A stretch of 9,122 nt of DNA, from NCBI GenBank assembly GCA_947572405.1, contig CANPBV010000065.1:1-9122 (forward strand), read 5' to 3'. The notes under the pieces were generated by a model that was not told the DNA's origin, ran no database searches, and saw only the letters and a program-made list of their open reading frames with translations. Made by a program: the position numbers and the translations under genes. Positions 1 to 6,066 of the stretch are shown in pieces (the stretch's first letter is position 1; every line of letters starts with the position of its first letter). Source of the DNA: an uncultured Mycoplasmatota bacterium. GTDB lineage: Bacteria; Bacillota_I; Bacilli_A; RF39; UBA660.

Positions 1-51
1 ACAAAAGGTCTTCCTTTTTTGTACTCCATCCCCAAACCATTTTACACTATC
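1..51 (-). mobile_element. IS-like element end, left copy (51-bp inverted repeat)
   Basis: These 51 bases are the exact reverse complement of 9069-9119 (position p pairs with 9120-p), and identity stops abruptly at 52. Read outward, the tip is GATAGTGTAAAATGG. From memory, IS256-family ends also begin GATA and contain GTGTAAAA, so the family call is tentative. A perfect match well beyond the usual terminal repeat length suggests the same end of one IS, with its body lying left of base 1. No transposase is visible. The flanks just inside the two copies (TTGATCGAG at 52-60, CTAAGTAAG at 9060-9068) do not match as a target duplication, so these look like separate insertions. Confidence 0.55.
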
Positions 52-92
52 TTGATCGAGTTTTTTGTTGCTTTAATTTTATTCTTCTGCTA

Positions 93-101
93 TGATATAA
101 T
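93..101 (+). promoter_or_regulatory. Extended -10 promoter of the nucleotidyltransferase gene
   Basis: TGATATAAT is a perfect extended -10 element (TGnTATAAT). No good -35 box lies 17 bp upstream (TTAATT at 73-78), so the TG extension probably compensates. The predicted transcript starts around 108, leaving a leader of about 25 nt. That leader contains AGGTGG at 120-125, 8 nt before the ATG at 134. Confidence 0.6.
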
Positions 102-133
102 ACAAATTTGTTGACTATTAGGTGGTGATTAAA

Positions 134-1177
134 ATGAATCCTTATGAAATTATCAATATTTTTATTCAAAGTCATCAATTAGATGAAAAAAATCCAAATG
201 TTTTAGGAATTATTTTTTATGGAAGTACCAAATATCAAACAAATAAGCCAAGCTCTGATATCGATTTATTAATCGTTACCAGCTCTCCTAAATGTTATAA
301 GGGGGTCACTTATATTGATGGAATAAAAATCGAATATTTTGAAAAAAGCTTTGATTATCTTCTAAATCAAATATATGATATGAGAGATTCTCTGGATTAT
401 TCTTTGTTATCCATATTTAAAAATGGAGAAGTCTTATTTAGCAGAGATTATTCAATTGAATATTTAACTGATGAAATTTTATCTCAAAATAATTCTCTAA
501 ATAAAAGACATATCACAAGTCATAAAATTTTAAATGAATGGCTTGAATTTTTTGATGAAACCAGTATAGATAGTACAATGTTTCCTTTTATATATCACAA
601 CCTATTGGAGTTTATTAGAAAACTATTTCATGAAGAAAATGGATTTTCCAAACTTCCCATAATGAAAGTTTATGATCTATATCAAGATAAAAGTTATGCA
701 ACCAAATTTTATTGCATTAAACTTCCACCCCAAGAATTTAGAAGTCGCTTTTTAGATTTGATAACAAGTCATAATAACCTTTCCCAATTTCGTACTTTTC
801 TAAGAACCATTTCTCCAAAAGAAGAATATAGTGAGACTTCTCCAAAAGCTTATTATTTAAATGAATTAAAATATAAAAGTACAATTGCTGAAACCTGTGT
901 TTCTAAAGTCATTGCATTATATCAAGAAAATCATCCAGCTTCCTTGCACTGTTATTATATTGCTTTAGAAAAATTAAGAGTCTTATACTGTAATATTAAT
1001 GGGCTCAATGAATCCATTCACCATTTTGGACACTCTTATGATGCAGAATTTCTATCTTTCTTTCAAAATTGTATTGATAACATAGATCCAAATAGTTTAA
1101 AAAATTTATTTACTTTTATTTCTTCTCCACTTAAAATGGATTACCATAATTATAAAATTTTTGAATATTATACATAA
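134..1177 (+). CDS. Nucleotidyltransferase-fold protein with uncharacterised helical C-terminus
   Basis: Protein of 347 aa. The N-terminal 70 or so residues carry the DNA polymerase beta-type nucleotidyltransferase signature: G30-S31 (FYGS), then D42-x-D44 (SDIDLLIV), and a likely third carboxylate E67 in IKIEYF. Enzymes of this fold transfer NMP from an NTP to a small molecule, protein or RNA; substrates include aminoglycosides, lincosamides and, in MNT toxin-antitoxin pairs, the partner toxin. Residues 100-347 are mostly helical, rich in aromatic residues, and unrecognised. It is much longer than a minimal MNT antitoxin, and no HEPN partner gene lies beside it. I chose ATG 134 over the in-frame GTG at 122 because the GTG lies inside the ribosome binding site AGGTGG (120-125). 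The gene stands alone, 82 bp from the IS-like end, and converges on mutL. The catalytic core is clear; substrate is unknown, and antibiotic modification is only one possibility. Confidence 0.8.
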   Translation: MNPYEIINIFIQSHQLDEKNPNVLGIIFYGSTKYQTNKPSSDIDLLIVTSSPKCYKGVTYIDGIKIEYFEKSFDYLLNQIYDMRDSLDYSLLSIFKNGEVLFSRDYSIEYLTDEILSQNNSLNKRHITSHKILNEWLEFFDETSIDSTMFPFIYHNLLEFIRKLFHEENGFSKLPIMKVYDLYQDKSYATKFYCIKLPPQEFRSRFLDLITSHNNLSQFRTFLRTISPKEEYSETSPKAYYLNELKYKSTIAETCVSKVIALYQENHPASLHCYYIALEKLRVLYCNINGLNESIHHFGHSYDAEFLSFFQNCIDNIDPNSLKNLFTFISSPLKMDYHNYKIFEYYT

Positions 1178-1254
1178 ATAAATTGCATTAAAAATTTTAT
1201 AAGTATTTCTTTCACAAGATTACAATTTAAAGCAAATCTTATTATTAATCGAGT

Positions 1255-1286
1255 AGAGGAAAATAATTAAATTATTTTGCCCCTCT
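1255..1286. terminator. Candidate hairpin between convergent genes
   Basis: AGAGG (1255-1259) can pair with CCTCT (1282-1286) around the palindrome AAAATAATT-A-AATTATTTT (1260-1278), with an unpaired GCC. It lies in the 142-bp gap between the converging nucleotidyltransferase gene and mutL, where a two-way terminator is expected. No T-tract follows on either strand, so the call is weak. Nothing else is apparent in 1178-1319. Confidence 0.35.
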
Positions 1287-1319
1287 CACACCACTACAGC
1301 ATGCCTTTTGTCAAAGATT

Positions 1320-3131
1320 TTATTGTTTTTGTTCAAAACCGCTTCGTTTAAATAATTTTTCCAAATCATAATTGGAATAAAATATGATTGTTGGTCTTCC
1401 ATGTGGACAATTAAATGGATTGTCGCAAAGTCTTAAATCTTTAATTAATGCTTCCATTTCTTCCTGACTAATATTCATATTGGCTTTAATCGCCATTTTA
1501 CAACTTAACATAGTTGCTACTTTTTCGTTAAATTTTTCAATTGTAAATTCTTTTTCTTTTTCCAAGATTACATCGATAATTTTTCTTGTTGCTTGTTCTT
1601 CATAACTTTTTGGTAACCAAGTTGGATGTGCTTTTACAATAATGGAATTCATTCCAAATTCTTCTATTTCAAATCCCATATTTTCCATTATTTCAAAGTT
1701 TTCCTTTAAAATAATATATTCATTATTTGCAAGTTCCATTGTAAAAGGAAATAAAAGTGAAATGCTGCCTTCTTTTGGGCTCCCTAACTTCTTTTTATAC
1801 ATTTCATAGTTGACTCTTTCCTTGGCGGCATGTTGATCAATCAAATACATTCCTAGATCATTTTGACAAATAATATAAGTTCCATGTACAAGTCCAACTG
1901 GATATAAATCCGGAAGTCGTTCTTTTTTTTCTTCTACTACTTCTGGATGCTCTAATATGATTTCTTCTTGTTCTTCCATTTTCTCTACAAAATCGGAATT
2001 CACTTCTAAAGTTTCTTTGTATTCAGATTCTTTTACTATATCAAACTCTAGTTTCTGTTCTTGATAAATAGGTTTTCGAATAGATTCTACAAAATGATTT
2101 GGTTTTGGTTCTTCTTTTTTTTCTTCCAAGACAACTTCAGGAATCAATGTTTTCTTATGAAGAACATTTTTAATCAATGTCTCAATTAATTCTATTAATT
2201 CCTCCATCTTACTAAACTTAATATCCATTTTGGTTGGATGAATATTCACATCAATCAAGCTTGGATCTACTGTAATATTTAATACTGTAATGGGATACCG
2301 ATTGTCAGGTTTAAAGGAATGATAAGAATCATTAATGACACGATTCAATTCTATATTTCTAACGACTCTGCCATTTACTAAAGTAACCATATGATTTCTA
2401 TTAGCTCTATGTACTTCAGGAAGTGAAATAAAACCTTCTATGGTATAATCATCACTTTCCCCTTTTATTTCAATCATTTTTCTTGCAACCGTAATTCCAT
2501 AGATACTTTTAATCGTTTTTAGTAACATTCCATTTCCATCTGTATTTAAAAGGTGAGTTCCATTATTCGTTAAAACAAATTTAATGTCAGGATGAGAGAG
2601 CGCTAATTTATTGATATATTCGGTAATACTAGATAGTTCTGTATAAAGACTTTTCATATGTTTTAATCTTGCTGGAGTATTATAAAAGAGTTCTTTCACA
2701 CAAATTATTGTCCCTTTTCTAGAATCGCTTGAAGATACTTCTAATACTTTCCCACCTTTTATATGGACAAACGTTCCAACCTCCCCTATAGAGGTTCTGA
2801 GGGTTACATCACTAACACTGGCAATAGAGGCTAACGCTTCTCCACGAAAACCTAACGTATTTATGTGATATAAATCATTTTCATCAATAATCTTACTAGT
2901 TGCATGACGAGAAAAGGCTAATATAGCATCTTCTTTTTCCATTCCTTTTCCATTATCAGTGACTTTAATTTCTCTCATACCAGATTCCAATAATTCTATT
3001 TTAATTTCTGTACTTTCTGCATCAATACTATTTTCTACTAACTCTTTTACAACTGAGGCACAACGTTCTACCACCTCACCTGCTGCTATTTTATTGGCTA
3101 ATATTTCATCCATTACTTTTATAATTGGCAC
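1320..3131 (-). CDS. mutL: DNA mismatch repair protein MutL (endonuclease type)
   Basis: Protein of 603 aa, near the usual length of about 620. MutL couples mismatch recognition by MutS to strand incision. The N-terminal GHKL ATPase is complete: LANKIAAGEVVER (11-23), catalytic E30 in VKELVENSIDA, DNGKG (59-63), TLGFRGEAL (92-100) and VNGR (252-255). An acidic, Lys/Glu-rich linker covers about 331-405. The C-terminal dimerisation/nuclease domain carries the metal-binding motif DQHA-x2-E-x4-E (432-443), SCK (543-545) and CPHGRP (575-580). This is therefore the nicking type found in bacteria lacking MutH. Residue 24 is Cys where ERPASVV is the usual sequence. The start is GTG at 3131; the only in-frame ATG nearby is codon 7, which would cut off the conserved first strand, and the upstream frame closes at a TAG. 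The ribosome binding site is poor (GGTTGTGAT). uvrC lies 171 bp upstream on the same strand; mutS is not in the window. Confidence 0.96.
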   Translation of the reverse strand: MPIIKVMDEILANKIAAGEVVERCASVVKELVENSIDAESTEIKIELLESGMREIKVTDNGKGMEKEDAILAFSRHATSKIIDENDLYHINTLGFRGEALASIASVSDVTLRTSIGEVGTFVHIKGGKVLEVSSSDSRKGTIICVKELFYNTPARLKHMKSLYTELSSITEYINKLALSHPDIKFVLTNNGTHLLNTDGNGMLLKTIKSIYGITVARKMIEIKGESDDYTIEGFISLPEVHRANRNHMVTLVNGRVVRNIELNRVINDSYHSFKPDNRYPITVLNITVDPSLIDVNIHPTKMDIKFSKMEELIELIETLIKNVLHKKTLIPEVVLEEKKEEPKPNHFVESIRKPIYQEQKLEFDIVKESEYKETLEVNSDFVEKMEEQEEIILEHPEVVEEKKERLPDLYPVGLVHGTYIICQNDLGMYLIDQHAAKERVNYEMYKKKLGSPKEGSISLLFPFTMELANNEYIILKENFEIMENMGFEIEEFGMNSIIVKAHPTWLPKSYEEQATRKIIDVILEKEKEFTIEKFNEKVATMLSCKMAIKANMNISQEEMEALIKDLRLCDNPFNCPHGRPTIIFYSNYDLEKLFKRSGFEQKQ

Positions 3132-3166
3132 ATTATCACAACCATTCTACTGCTTTTGTTAATTTC

Positions 3167-3175
3167 ATTATACCA
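3167..3175 (-). promoter_or_regulatory. Extended -10 promoter of mutL
   Basis: On the minus strand TGGTATAAT is a perfect extended -10 (TGnTATAAT). The sequence 17 bp further upstream, TGGCTT (3190-3195), is a poor -35 box and overlaps the uvrC terminator. The predicted start near 3160 gives mutL a leader of about 28 nt. It allows mutL expression independent of uvrC, although read-through remains possible. Confidence 0.55.
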
Positions 3176-3183
3176 AAGTTCAC

Positions 3184-3207
3184 AAAAAAAAGCCATCAAT
3201 GACCTTT
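3184..3207 (-). terminator. Candidate uvrC terminator
   Basis: On the minus strand AAAGGTCAT-TG-ATGGCTTT forms an imperfect hairpin (AAAG/CTTT and CAT/ATG with an internal bulge) followed by eight Ts (complement of A3184-3191). It lies about 100 bp after the uvrC stop and immediately before the mutL promoter, a suitable place to separate the two transcripts. The stem is weak, so termination is probably partial. Confidence 0.5.
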
Positions 3208-3302
3208 CTTCTAGTTCCATTTTACCTGAAAATTCACGGGGCACAAAACACTTTTTGCCGAATAGTTTTTGTGACTAATAAGTTTTTTTTGTTCATAAAA
3301 TT

Positions 3303-5072
3303 TTACATTTTATATTCCCTTAAAAATTTATATAAATTATTGGCAACACTTTCTGGAAGGAGATTTTTTAATTCTACCATCGTAAGCGTTTTTAATTTTG
3401 TAATTGTTTTATATTTTTTTAACAACTCTTTTTTTCTTTTTGTGCCTATTCCTTCTACCATATCTAGAACGCTTTCTAAAGAGCCTTTGCTTCTTAATTG
3501 TTGGTGATAATGAATTGTGAAATTGTGGACTTCATCTTGCATTCTTTCTAAATAATAAAACAAATTACTTTTTTTATCAATTTTAATAGCTTCTATCGGA
3601 TCATGTGCAAGCAATTCACTAGTACTATGTTTCTCATCTTTTTTAAGTCCTACAACCATAATATCCATATTTAAACTTGCAAGTACTTCTCTTGCAATGT
3701 GCATTTGTCCAATGCCACCATCTACAATGATTAAATCTGGACGTTCTAAATTGTCTTTTAGTACCCTAAAATACCTTCGGTACATGACTTCTCTCATCGT
3801 ACCATAGTCATCGTTTTGATCCACACTTATTTTAAATTTGCGATAATCATTTTTTGATGGTCTACCATTTTTAAATACAACCATTCCAGAAACATTAAAA
3901 GTTCCAAACAAATTAGAGTTATCAAATATTTCAATTCGGTCTAATTTTTTTAAGTTTAAAGTTTGAGCCAATTCCTCATTTGCCAAAACAGTTCTTTCTT
4001 CATCTTTATTAATTAATTCAAATTTTTCCTCTAATCCGATTTTCGCATTTTCACTTACCATCTCTAACATTCTTTTCTTTTCCCCTTTTTGTGGAGCCTT
4101 TGCTGAAATATTCAAATAATTAGAAAGAAGTTCAGTATCTATTATTTCGGGAACTAAAATTTCCTTTGGTGGAATCACGTTTTTTTCATAAAACTTAGCA
4201 ATATACATCATCATTTCTTCTTGAATTTCATCTACATAAGGAAATATTTTAGAATGTCGTTCAAGTATTTTTCCACCTCTAATAAAAAATACTTGAATCG
4301 ATAAATATCCTTTGTCTACATGATATCCCCATATATCCCTATCAATAGAATCACCGATTTCTACTTTCTGTCTTGTTAGCGTAATCTTAATATAATCTAA
4401 TAACTCTTTCAATTCTCTTGCTTTTTCATAGTGCATTTTACTACTTTCTAAATACATTTCTTCTTCTATTTTTTTCGTAATTAAACTATGGTCTCCTTTT
4501 AAAAAGCGAATGATATCATTGACCATACCATTCATTTTATTTGTTTCTATTTCATGGGTGCAATATCCCAAACATTCTCCAATATGATAATAAAGGCATG
4601 GTTGTTTCGCATAAGTACTACACTTTCTTAAAGGATACATACGATTTAATAAATTCACAGTATTTCTAGCGGCCGTAACATTTGGGTATGGTCCATACAA
4701 GTGCTGCCTATTTCTTTTTTTCCTATGAATGTTTCTAACAACGGATAACTTTGAAACACCATCCATGGAAAGTTCTATATAGGGATAACTTTTATCATCT
4801 CTTAATAAAATATTATATTTTGGATCATATTTTTTGATTAAATTAATCTCTAAAATAAAAGCTTCTGTTTCACTTCCAACTACCATATATTCAAAGTCAA
4901 CTATTTCACTTACTAGCTTTGCAGTTTTACCAGTATGCGTTCCTCTAAAGTAAGAACTTAATCGATTTTTTAATTTTTTAGCTTTGCCCACATAAATAAT
5001 AATCCCATCACAGTTCTTCATTAAATAACACCCTGGCAAATTTGGAACTAAGGATAATTTTTCTTTTATCAT
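3303..5072 (-). CDS. uvrC: Excinuclease ABC subunit C (UvrC)
   Basis: Protein of 589 aa, typical for UvrC, which makes both incisions around DNA lesions once UvrA and UvrB have loaded. Domains in order: GIY-YIG nuclease (about 11-90; Y16 in PGCY, Y27 in IYVGK, R37, E75 in ILE, N87); a four-Cys cluster at C151, C159, C167 and C171 (x7-x7-x3 spacing) matching the proposed [4Fe-4S] site of the family; UVR helical hairpin (about 198-232) for UvrB contact; RNase H-like 5'-incision domain with D384 in FDNSN, D451 in VDGG and H516 in VHNF; and helix-hairpin-helix DNA binding (about 533-575, GIGTKRKKELL). I chose ATG 5072, which follows GGTGAG (5077-5082) at 4 nt; in-frame TTG and GTG codons just upstream overlap that site. 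mutL follows on the same strand. No truncation or missing catalytic residue is seen. Confidence 0.97.
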   Translation of the reverse strand: MIKEKLSLVPNLPGCYLMKNCDGIIIYVGKAKKLKNRLSSYFRGTHTGKTAKLVSEIVDFEYMVVGSETEAFILEINLIKKYDPKYNILLRDDKSYPYIELSMDGVSKLSVVRNIHRKKRNRQHLYGPYPNVTAARNTVNLLNRMYPLRKCSTYAKQPCLYYHIGECLGYCTHEIETNKMNGMVNDIIRFLKGDHSLITKKIEEEMYLESSKMHYEKARELKELLDYIKITLTRQKVEIGDSIDRDIWGYHVDKGYLSIQVFFIRGGKILERHSKIFPYVDEIQEEMMMYIAKFYEKNVIPPKEILVPEIIDTELLSNYLNISAKAPQKGEKKRMLEMVSENAKIGLEEKFELINKDEERTVLANEELAQTLNLKKLDRIEIFDNSNLFGTFNVSGMVVFKNGRPSKNDYRKFKISVDQNDDYGTMREVMYRRYFRVLKDNLERPDLIIVDGGIGQMHIAREVLASLNMDIMVVGLKKDEKHSTSELLAHDPIEAIKIDKKSNLFYYLERMQDEVHNFTIHYHQQLRSKGSLESVLDMVEGIGTKRKKELLKKYKTITKLKTLTMVELKNLLPESVANNLYKFLREYKM

Positions 5073-5094
5073 ATCTCTCACCAACTTATTTTCT

Positions 5095-5100
5095 ATTATA
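5095..5100 (-). promoter_or_regulatory. -10 box of the uvrC promoter
   Basis: TATAAT on the minus strand lies 22 bp before the uvrC ATG (5072). The hexamer 17 bp upstream is TTTCAT (5118-5123), a weak -35. In DNA this AT-rich a perfect -10 can occur by chance, but its placement with a short leader holding GGTGAG fits a real promoter. Confidence 0.45.
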
Positions 5101-5130
5101 ATATTTTTTTATAAAAAATGAAATGGTTTC

Positions 5131-5150
5131 AAAAAAAGAACTTATTCTTT
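5131..5150 (-). terminator. Small hairpin with T-tract after the Rpn remnant
   Basis: Minus strand AAAGAA-TAAG-TTCTTT followed by four more Ts. It begins at the last codons of the decayed Rpn-like gene and is probably its old terminator. The stem has only one G-C pair. Confidence 0.35.
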
Positions 5151-5923
5151 AATAAATTCTCCCTGAGCCTTTCATATTTGTTTTTCTAATAATCCAATTA
5201 CCTCTTACATAAATCACAGGTCTACTCCTCTTTTTAACATAGATAAGACTGTTTCTAGTTTTTCTACTATAATTCCACGTTTCTCTCCTATTTTTTCGCC
5301 ACGCTTTTTCCCACGTTCTTCTCCTCTTTGTTTGGCATTTTATCCTAACATAGTTGTTTTTTTTTTAAAACACATTTCTATACTCTCTTCCTTTAATTTT
5401 TTGTATGTTCGTAATCTAAGTTATAAAATTCTAATTGGGCTATGAATCCTTGCAATTTCTTTTTTTCTCTTATCTGAATCTAAATTAAATATTATAGCAT
5501 ATTCATAATCTTGTCCTTTTTCTTTTTTCAAAGCTTCTTTTATATTCCAATTTTTGATAAATTTCCAAATTATTCATCATATTTTCTATTAATTTCTTCA
5601 TATTCTTTTAAAATATCTAGTGTTTGATATGGATAATTTCATATTAAATATAACTCCACTGGTTTTACATTCTCGTAAAATCCACCTGGATTTTGTCTTG
5701 CATAAAAACCAGATACTTATATTTTACTTCCTGGCTCAATGTTTTCTAAATCCTCATTTTGAAGCTCTATTATGATAATCCTGTTTTCTGTTTCAATTAC
5801 AAGATCAATTACCTGATATCGCAAGCTCTTATTTTCTTTTGGAAGTTCTTTACCTATATACCAAAAATCTTCCAATTTTTCTTTGAACACATCTTTAAAA
5901 AATTGTTTTAAGTATTCTTTCTT
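5142..5923 (-). pseudogene. Decayed Rpn-family (PD-(D/E)XK) nuclease/transposase-like gene
   Basis: Conceptual translation gives recognisable pieces of a recombination-promoting nuclease (Rpn) protein across several frames. The N-terminal segment has KELPKENKSLRYQVIDLVI then IIIIELQ, matching the family's D...E-x-Q nuclease core, followed by YARQNPGGFYENVKPVELYL. The tail has the characteristic Arg/Gly/Glu repeat (GEERGKKRGEKIGEKRG) and then VLSMLKRGVDL and EVIGLLEKQI, as at intact Rpn C-termini. Lesions: in-frame stops after KI, YLI, KYDE, TMLG, VDL, FM and KQI, and at least three frameshifts, near the A-runs around 5540, 5475 and 5415. No start codon remains at the 5' end; the frame opens after tandem TAA codons at 5924-5929. 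Intact members are nucleases linked to RecA-independent recombination or phage defence. This copy cannot make the protein. It fills most of the long gap between uvrC and the radical SAM gene. Confidence 0.75.
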
Positions 5924-5943
5924 TTATTAGAATAACTATATAC

Positions 5944-5972
5944 ATTATAATAGTTAAGAATACTATTGTCAG
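5944..5972 (-). promoter_or_regulatory. Strong promoter upstream of the Rpn remnant
   Basis: Minus strand CTGACA (5967-5972), 17-bp spacer, TATAAT (5944-5949): one mismatch to the sigma-A consensus with ideal spacing. It points into the decayed Rpn-like gene, whose readable frame begins about 20 bp downstream. The promoter has stayed in good shape although the gene has not. Confidence 0.65.
5949..5967. promoter_or_regulatory. Operator-like palindrome between -35 and -10
   Basis: AATAGT-TAAGAAT-ACTATT, with perfect 6-bp arms and a 7-bp centre, fills the spacer of the promoter at 5944-5972. A repressor dimer bound here would block RNA polymerase. Only the symmetry and the position support this, and short dyads are frequent in AT-rich DNA. 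Confidence 0.3.
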
Positions 5973-6037
5973 GTAGACAGTTTTCCCTGCCTATTAGAAT
6001 TATACGCGGAGAGTTTTTCAAATTTCCAGCTTTTACG

Positions 6038-6066
6038 AAAAAAAATTAAAGTTTTTTACACTTTAA
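6038..6066 (-). terminator. Rho-independent terminator of the radical SAM-MazG gene
   Basis: Minus strand TTAAAGT (6060-6066), loop GTAAAAA, ACTTTAA (6046-6052), then eight Ts (6038-6045). The perfect 7-bp stem overlaps the stop codon (6056-6058). It is AT-rich and therefore not very stable, but the T-tract and placement are good. Nothing recognisable lies between it and the Rpn promoter at 5972. Confidence 0.65.

Noticed and set aside
134..1177. MNT-HEPN toxin-antitoxin module
   Set aside because: No adjacent small HEPN gene exists, the protein is far longer than an MNT antitoxin, and the only Arg...His pair seen (RKLFH) does not fit the R-x4-6-H motif.
2959..3162. Plus-strand reading frame of 67 codons opposite the start of mutL
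   Set aside because: It is antisense to strongly conserved MutL motifs, has no ribosome binding site and has a low-complexity Ser/Thr-rich translation.
3119..3220. 33-codon minus-strand frame (MELEERSL...) overlapping the mutL start
   Set aside because: It contains the uvrC terminator T-tract and the mutL -10 box, and AGGT lies only 3 nt before its ATG. It is explained better as regulatory DNA than as a leader peptide.
3234..3296. 20-codon minus-strand frame just after uvrC (MNKKNLL...)
   Set aside because: No ribosome binding site and no recognisable features; expected by chance in A-rich DNA.
3199..3507. Plus-strand reading frame of 102 codons over the end of uvrC
   Set aside because: It runs antisense through the UvrC helix-hairpin-helix region and into the terminator; the Phe-rich translation is a by-product of A-rich coding on the other strand.
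5142..5923. Alternative code (TGA as Trp) or programmed frameshifting to rescue the Rpn-like gene
   Set aside because: TAA stops also interrupt the frame, at least three separate shifts would be needed, and neighbouring genes use TGG for Trp with no in-frame TGA.
5940..6055. RiPP precursor peptide for the SPASM enzyme
   Set aside because: No small frame with a ribosome binding site and a Cys- or Gly-rich core was found next to the radical SAM gene on either side, so a peptide-maturation role is not supported by local context.
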